A stretch of DNA of 64,000 nucleotides from Halichondria panicea (taxonomy: Eukaryota > Porifera > Demospongiae > Suberitida > Halichondriidae). Position 1 is the stretch's first letter. Every line of letters begins with the position of its first letter. Below the pieces are notes generated by a model. It was not told the origin of the DNA, searched no databases, and saw only the letters and a program-made list of their open reading frames with translations. Location: NCBI RefSeq assembly GCF_963675165.1, contig NC_087389.1, forward strand, positions 6,062,621 to 6,126,620, read 5' to 3'. Below, in pieces: positions 58,501-64,000 of the stretch. The position numbers and the translations under genes are program-made.

Positions 58501-58746
58501 GTACATGTGGAGAGAACAACAACATGAGATAAAACACCTCACACTGACAGGGTAGAGTGTAGGCACTATACTGTGATGAATGAATGATGCCAAGTGTGTT
58601 TATGGGTGGTCAACAAGTACATCTAGGCACTTGCACTGATCATTGAGTATCTATCTATCATGTGAATATCATACCCTTTCCTCACGAGTGAGTCCCTCCA
58701 TCAACTGTGGGGAACTAGCAGCATTCAGTGTTGTAGATTCAGCCAT
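55592..58746 (-). CDS. Microexon-array gene, X2 copy (5' part)
   Basis: Exon 1 58,675-58,746 (MAESTTLNAASSPQL...MEGLTREER). Nine phase-0 microexons follow: 58,466-58,477 (EFIE), 58,134-58,136 (G), 57,926-57,928 (Y), 57,727-57,729 (E), 57,152-57,163 (GRIE), 56,879-56,881 (G), 56,594-56,596 (R), 56,482-56,484 (K) and 56,307-56,309 (N). Next are 56,103-56,144 (WKAKEESELKSYET) and 55,592-55,793, a coiled coil (LQQRLSDDITDQDRRQLQGE, RFIHYSENRIAEIRGRPEER). Donors are near-consensus (GTAAGT, GTGAGT, GTGAGC, GTATGT, GTACGT). Acceptors are CAG or TAG, often after (C)AACAG-like ends with CTCTCC...CACATGTACC upstream. Every internal exon except the last is a multiple of three and in phase 0, so any could be skipped. 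I do not recognise the protein; 3' exons beyond 55,592 were not found. The microexon reading is inferred from splice signals only. Confidence 0.55.
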
Positions 58747-58987
58747 TATCAATCTCAAATTAGTTCTTTGTTTGTTTCAAGGGCTGTTTCAACAAAGAGG
58801 GGCGTAGCTTGTAGGTTAAATGAGGGATTTTCCCACAGCAGCCAATTATGTAAGGGAATTTCCCAGCAAGGAGATTGATTGCTTCATGTACTAAAATTGT
58901 AGACTACAGTCAATAATTGTATCAAATGATCACTTGAGGACAACACAATGAATGAGGTATAAGTATAGGATAGACTACACCTAAGAG

Positions 58988-59089
58988 TAGAATATGCGTC
59001 TATGTAACCTCCGCGGTTGCGGTTAGCCCGAGGCGCAAAGCCGAGGGAATCTAACCGTAACCAAGGCGGTTACTAAGATGCATATTCTA
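58988..59089. mobile_element. 102-bp fold-back element
   Basis: Ends TAGAATATGCGTC and GATGCATATTCTA, pairing inward through GGTTACC-like and CGGTTA sequence around a GC-rich loop. It marks the end of the X2 homology. Confidence 0.7.
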
Positions 59090-59690
59090 TGAGTGGGTGT
59101 GGTCTATCTAACTTGGACTTCATTGCGCATGCGCGAGGCGTGGTTATAAAAAGCCAGGTTTGGTGCGTAGCAACAGAAATTGAATTTGTGCGAGCTGGAT
59201 GAGCTGGAGAGCTGTGAGAGACACCAGTTGACAGAAAAAGACAAGAAGACGGCTTCATAACAATGAAAAACTACATTAAAACTTAGTAAAGCTTGTGAAA
59301 CGCTTCTTGAAGATACTGGAAAGAACAGACAAGTAAAAAGAACTTAGAACTATGCTAGAACTGACTGCAACACTACAAGAAGAAGAATGAAGCTCTGTGG
59401 TGGAGTGGAAGGGGGTATAGAGCAGACTGGACCGGCATGGAACCTTAAAAAACTCAATAGAAAGTGTCAAGCGACTGCTAAAGTGTTTTTGATGCTTCCT
59501 GGCCCCCCTTGCCCATGCCCAACTGGAAAAAGCAATACAAAGCAACAGCTAGTGGACATGGAAAGAATGGATATTGACTGAACAAACTATTGCATTCTGT
59601 GTTTTTTGTAATGTTTTTGTCATCTTCTTGTCACTTTCACTAAAAATTTCATTCCAACTTTTGAGAACTTCTTGCAAATTATTTGTCACT
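59090..59690 (+). other. Possible promoter and 5' exon, not recognised
   Basis: A TATA-box-like TTATAAAAAG at about 59,143-59,152 precedes a stretch with short open pieces (LCELDELESCERHQLTEKDK; later LNRKCQATAKVFLMLPGPP) separated by stops. It may be a decayed gene of the adjoining mobile element. Weak. Confidence 0.3.
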
Positions 59691-59795
59691 TCCTGTAGAA
59701 TATGCGTCCATTTCCTGTAGAATATGTGTCCACTTCCTGTAGAATATGTGTCCACTTCCTGTAGAATATGCGCCCATTTCCTGTAGAATAAGTAC
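59690..59795. repeat. 22-bp tandem repeat, five units
   Basis: CCTGTAGAATATGYGTCCAYTT repeated five times. The core TAGAATATGCG is the same as the termini of the fold-back at 58,988-59,089. Confidence 0.9.
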
Positions 59796-59873
59796 CATGC
59801 TTCCGTGTAATCTGCTGTTTTTAGCCAATCAGATCAATTACAGATGATGTAATGTAGTCTAAATATAGCAAAG

Positions 59874-60221
59874 ATGACTAGCTCGACTGACACTGAGTTC
59901 TCTTCCGCTCTGGCTTATGCCCTTTCTTGTGTGAAGAGAAGTCATTTAGTTCTGAGGGATAAACAGCTTGACACTCTACGGATGCTGTACAAAGGGAATG
60001 ATGTTTTCCTGTGGGTTCCTACTGGATATGGAAAGTCTATCTGCTACCAAACTTTGCCTTTTTTATTCGACAAGAAGCTGGATAGAATTAGTTCTCCTCC
60101 TAGTGAGCGTAGTATTGTCCCCTAGTGTCTCTAATGGTAGATCAAGTGACTAGTCTACATGATCGTGGTGTTCCTGCTGGTATACTCAGTGGAAACAAAG
60201 GGGTCGATAAGAAGTCCAAGT
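59874..60221 (+). pseudogene. RecQ-like helicase, N-terminal piece
   Basis: Starts MTSSTDTEFSSALAYALSCV, then LVLRDKQLDTLRMLYKGNDV (Q-motif and motif 0 region) and Walker A WVPTGYGKSICYQTLPF. Two frame changes follow: VSVVLSP in one frame, and LVSLMVDQVTSLHDRGVPAG and ILSGNKG (motif Ia region) in another. It ends at a donor TCCAA-GTGAGT. RecQ enzymes are 3'-5' DNA helicases. The rest of the helicase (DEAH box, motifs III-VI) is absent. Two indels and truncation make this a pseudogene. RecQ-like genes of this GYGKS type are often amplified near transposons in cnidarians and sponges (recollection). Confidence 0.65.
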
Positions 60222-60222
60222 G

Positions 60223-62732
60223 AGTGCTTCACCTACCCCCAGAATACTCATAAGGCAGTGCCAGTCCTCTATACAAGGCTCTAACTGCTCCAATCGTCCA
60301 CTGCGAGTGTCCGCATCTCGCATATGTTTTTTGCTACATCGCTGTCTTTCACAAGTCATCTGATCGCCACCTGACATAACAGTAAGTTCAATAGAATCTT
60401 TCAAGTATGAATGTTTCTCAAGTATGAATGTTTCTCGATCATTATGTCTATCATGTCTGCGGCCTTTGCCTCATTCTTGTGTAGAACATCAAGGACTACA
60501 ACCTCAGATTTTTTGGCCATCTCTGTGCTGTGGGGGTGCTTAATGTGACTGACAACACACCGTTTGTACCGCTGGAGGGGCTTGATGTACTCGCACAGTA
60601 TTCGACCGACTAGAACGACCAAATTTTCTTGGATGCCCTCAATGTCGGCCTTTGTAGGAAGGAAGTGAGTTATTTTTAGGGAACCCAGGTTAGGGGGGAA
60701 AAGGTTGAGACTGGAGATGGTCCTTTGCCAACAAACTGTACATTTGCACTAGCTCACCATGATGGTCACTACGTATGTCTCTAACGCCCTTTGTTTTAGC
60801 AACGTTGTCCCCCACGAACTTGAAACATGCACCCTCATCAATCCAGGCATCGATAGGACGTTGGTACAGCTTGCTGATTTTCGTGACCAACTTCAACACG
60901 GCACAGTAACTGATAGTGACACTAAGATGATTCAGCCTGGAGTATACCTGTGAGTAATTCAATGTAATCATAATTATATAAGAGGAGATGGATTGGAAAC
61001 GGAGGTAGCATCGCGTTACATTAATTTTTAAATCTGTGTACGGTTGTGCAGCACTTGGGGAAACGATGTTTCTGGAATTAAGACCACTGCAATTAATGCA
61101 TTCAAAGCCCCCCTAAAACAACATGCATTCTCATGCCCTCTATAATGGTGAGCATCCTTTGGAAAAAATACGTTTTTCAAAATAGCTACAAAGAGTGTCA
61201 TGCTCTGAGATCTTTATGAGTATGCTTCTAGCTAATGGTAATACTTAATTATCAGTGTACTGCATGTGTCAATCCATACGTTCCGCAGGTGACAGTTGGG
61301 AGTATACTGCAGGCACTATCTAGTCTAGATTTTACTAACATTACAATCATACATACATTTTGTAGCCTCGATTAAACCCTGGCCTAACGCGGCAAGGTAA
61401 CTTCCGTTTCCAATCCCTCTCTGTGATATAATAATTATACCTGTATCTGAAAATACGTAGTGGACACACATCATACATGTACATGTACATGTACAAACCT
61501 TTTTGTTTACTCTACAGTTGAAGAGTACGAGAGACAGAAACGACTGAATACCGCACATTCTTGTGTTACGCTCTTTCAAGAGAATTGCTGTGGCCATACA
61601 CATCCCAGGGTAGTGACTCTCTCCGCGTTTATGCAAGTTCCTATGATCTGAACGTCCTACGATCGTCTGGATAAGCCTAAATAGAATCGGAGACTTTCGC
61701 TGTAGTTCAGACACAGCCTGTTTCCACGATAACGCTTCCACATTGTCAATTGGAACCCGGTGAAATAGAGAGACAAACTCCCCAGAGTTACGACATAGAG
61801 TGGAACATTCGTCGTCAAGAATTTTCATCACACCCTCTACCAATTGGTCCTTCAGTGAAGGGCAAGAAATGCTGCCTTGGCAATAGACTGAATGTTGCCA
61901 CTATTCAGTGCCTGGCGTAATTTCTGGAGACTTTCATCTACTTCCGCAGTCACTGTACTGGGTGAGCTCACTGTGATCTGTATATTGTTTAATTAATTAG
62001 TGTGATTTTGGTGTGTTTACAGTATCAGATCTGTTATCCTCACCATAACTGTTTCAGTCGAACCAGGCTTGGAAATATCTCTTGCAACACCTTCTGAACC
62101 TTTATGTTAATGGTTATATATTAATTTACGTTCATTTCGTTTGTAGGTGGTTTAACATACCGTCAACAGAAGAAAACTGCTCGAGATTGGTCAACTCTAA
62201 CAGCGGTGGCTGACGAGGACAGTCTGTGTGCGCTATGAAAAAGAGATGATTCCTGTCATTTACATATATGATTTGTTGCAATCAACCTACGTTCCTCCCT
62301 GGTTGAGAAAGCAAGCCTTCTTCCAGGTGCTCCTACTGTCAGACGTTTTGCTAGAGGTCTAGCATGGACTGTGTGAGGTGATGCTTCAAGCCCACTGGTG
62401 TCTTTAGTTCTCTTCCTACCTGATACCATAGGACTACAGATGGAAGCCTTATTTCGACCCTGCTCAAAACCACACTTAGCCATACTTCTAAAGGCTTTAA
62501 GTTTAGACTCCAGAGACTGGAATTTGTTTGTGCAAGCTCTACAAATGTATGAAGATAGCCCATCACACTCACTAACTGGCAGCTCTAGCAGTTTGCCAAG
62601 TCTGTCTGGAAGGCATCTTTGAACAGACTCTTTGCTGAACAGAGCTGAGCAGCGAGTAGAAGTAACAATGTTGCAGCACAATCTGCATATTCTGGTGGCT
62701 GCCATTGTCTTGAACATTCTACCACCAACCAC
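60223..62732 (-). pseudogene. DUF6589-family gene with ZAD-like zinc finger, broken
   Basis: The first exon (about 62,293-62,732) encodes a ZAD-like finger: RICRLC near the start, YICRACTNKFQSLESKLKAF later (two C-x2-C pairs). Small exons follow at 62,163-62,232 and 62,040-62,095, and a longer one spans about 61,498-61,970 (SPILFRLIQTIVG; CMATAILLKERNTRMCGIQS). After a MITE comes 60,400-60,953 (VYSRLNHLSVTISYCAVLKL; LPTKADIEGIQENLVVLVGR), then 60,235-60,380 with GGDQMTCERQ, like the GDQLT motif of DUF6589 proteins, and IEDWHCLM. These proteins are transposon-associated and of unknown function. Lesions: a 1-nt shift near 61,868, a C-run shift near 60,690, and a 17-nt tandem duplication (GAGAAACATTCATACTT) near 60,405-60,440. 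Non-functional copy. Confidence 0.65.
60978..61430. mobile_element. MITE inside the DUF6589 gene
   Basis: GGATTGGAAACGGAGGTAGC near 60,990 and AACTTCCGTTTCCAATCC near 61,410 are inverted. Inserted in the intron between the 61,498 and 60,953 exon ends. Confidence 0.55.
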
Positions 62733-62739
62733 GCAGTTT

Positions 62740-63043
62740 TATGTATTTTTCCTTTGTGTACTTTGTCCGATTTTATCACTTGCGTAATACTGATAAATAT
62801 ACGAATTAATTCGAGCATGCGCATACAAGGTATACCAGGCGGCCGCTGTAAAGCGGACTTGAGTCGAGGCTACCGCTTCGCATAAGATCATGACGTTATA
62901 GAAGAGGTAAGATCATGTGTCAGGTCACCTATGTATAGGGCTGGGATCAGCAATATTGATGGTAAAGGTATCGCATGTACTGGTGAAAAATGCCCTATGC
63001 AGCTCTACAATATTAATTAGCTTAGCTATATTAATTTACCACT
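62740..63043. other. Divergent upstream region
   Basis: Between the start of the minus-strand DUF6589 gene and the plus-strand gene at 63,044. No clear promoter motif recognised. Confidence 0.35.
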
Positions 63044-64000
63044 ATGGCTGATAGATACCCACTAAGTGAGGATCCAAAAAAGACCTTAATAAGATTTTAT
63101 GAGGAGGGCATGCAAAGTAAGGGCAAAACCTGTGCATTATTTCATCTTCAGGCACAGAAGGCGACCAATCTCCCTTTAGACGTTGTTCTGGTAGGTTTAA
63201 TACCATAAATAGATCTAAATGGCATAATTAATGTCATGGGGTGAATGCTCTATGCATTCATGGAGCATTCACCCCATGCGTTGAGCTCAGTTGAGCTTCA
63301 TCGCACAGCAGCAAATGGATATAACTTTGTGAATCTATAAAGCAACGGTACGATCAGAAAACAGTTGCCTTCAAAAATCGTCTACAAGTTTCAAGTTGCC
63401 TATTATTTTCCAACTACTGTCTCATTAGCAGAGCAGTCTATGAAAGTGTCTAGTTCGCTCAAACAGTTCATTTTTGTGTCCACACACACACCAATCACTC
63501 TACCCCTGCTGCGCACACACGGGGTAATTACAGTGCCACCATAATTAAAGTACCATGTGAGCTCATAATTATAGCACTTTAATATTATCGTTTATACAGT
63601 ACAGGTACAGCTAGCTAGCTACAGTAAAACCTGTTCCAATGACCACTCTGATCATTACTATCCCTATGCTGATGTTTTTCACCTCCACCACTTCACACGT
63701 TAATTTGAGACGAGTGGTCTATAATAAAGGCCGCGATTCATTATGTTGTGTACATGATGTCAGTGGCAATATTATATTTATGTACATATTTATATGTGTA
63801 GAATTGGATTAGCAACTACAAGAGATCTCAGCGCAAAGGCGATAGCCCAAGAGTAGGGATTGCAAGCAGTGACATTCCTGGTGGTCCAGGACCACTAAAG
63901 AAAGGCAGATTCTTATCAATCCCCAATGCATATAATGTGCATGTTGCAGAATTCCTCAAGTCTGAAAGTCAGTATTACAAATACTTAATCTGGGTGCTAT
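63044..64000 (+). CDS. Homeodomain-like HTH protein, 5' part
   Basis: Exon 1 63,044-63,190 starts MADRYPLSEDPKKTLIRFYE and EGMQSKGKTCALFHLQAQKA and ends at donor GTAGGT. Exon 2 starts at 63,802 (acceptor GTGTAG) with NWISNYKRSQRKGDS and runs off the window, both in phase 0. The joined pattern, FYxxGM ... V-x2-WI-x-NY(K/R)R, resembles the homeodomain-like DNA-binding fold in which the WIxN helix contacts DNA. Such domains head many lineage-specific sponge proteins (recollection). Function is inferred as DNA binding; the rest of the protein is outside the window. Confidence 0.5.
63235..63278. repeat. 44-bp palindrome in intron
   Basis: CATGGGGTGAATGCTC and GAGCATTCACCCCATG are exact inverted arms around a short loop. 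Lies in the intron of the HTH gene. Confidence 0.85.

Noticed and set aside
55592-58746. Recursive (zero-length) splice sites instead of microexons
   Set aside because: Recursive sites need AG directly followed by GT. Here most sites have three bases between (for example CAG-GGC-GTGAGT), and the 12-nt members cannot be recursive sites. It remains a fallback for the GAG and AAG sites.
59073-59258. Minus-strand reading frame next to the fold-back
   Set aside because: Antisense of the TATA-containing stretch; no splice or domain support.
1-64000. Viral or retroviral genes
   Set aside because: No reverse transcriptase, integrase, capsid or envelope motif was recognised on either strand.

Overview
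The window looks like part of an animal genome, most likely a demosponge. The genes are intron-rich and typical of animals: an eIF4E3-like cap-binding protein, an axonemal dynein heavy chain, CRELD-type and FYVE exons, an IMP4-like exon set and a synphilin-like ankyrin gene. They sit among expanded NACHT-LRR and Roc-COR/DEATH genes, a DUF6589/RecQ pair and many small inverted-repeat elements in AT-rich DNA. A cnidarian cannot be excluded from sequence alone. Nearly all recognisable genes lie on the minus strand.

Layout. 0-8.5 kb: scrambled fragments and one longer copy (A) of an ankyrin/coiled-coil gene, plus an orphan FYVE exon. 8.85-18.4 kb (block X1): a Roc-COR GTPase gene ending in DEATH domains, then a gene whose 5' part is a chain of microexons. 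18.5-35 kb: a mosaic of gene pieces (FYVE, CRELD, dynein, IMP4, a membrane protein), a 2.1 kb terminal-inverted-repeat element, and synphilin-like copy B. 35.3-39.1 kb: a NACHT-LRR gene with a C-terminal DEATH domain. 39.7-41.2 kb: a nested transposon. 42.2-43.5 kb: more FYVE and synphilin fragments. 43.7-46.5 kb: an eIF4E3-like gene. 46.9-58.9 kb (block X2): a second copy of X1, with another Roc-COR/DEATH gene and the longer copy of the microexon gene. 59-62.7 kb: a RecQ-helicase fragment tail to tail with a broken DUF6589 gene. 63.0 kb to the end: the 5' part of a homeodomain-like gene on the plus strand.

How it fits together. The NACHT-LRR and Roc-COR genes are P-loop signalling proteins that share their last two exons (linker plus DEATH). 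This points to recent exon exchange within an innate-immune-type cluster. X1 and X2 have nearly identical introns, yet their differences are concentrated in particular short coding segments. The clearest case is the microexon gene. It carries nine consecutive phase-0 microexons of 3 or 12 nt between strong splice sites, and 10 of the 36 nt that can be compared between the two blocks differ, all changing amino acids. This is the strongest candidate here for an undescribed diversification system. An alternative is that X1 and X2 are haplotypes placed side by side by the assembly.

Much of the rest is broken: frameshifts, in-frame stops, and fragments whose edges lie at (GT)n tracts next to splice acceptors. 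All exon boundaries were read by eye from splice signals and reading-frame continuity. Family names come from remembered family motifs, not from searches.
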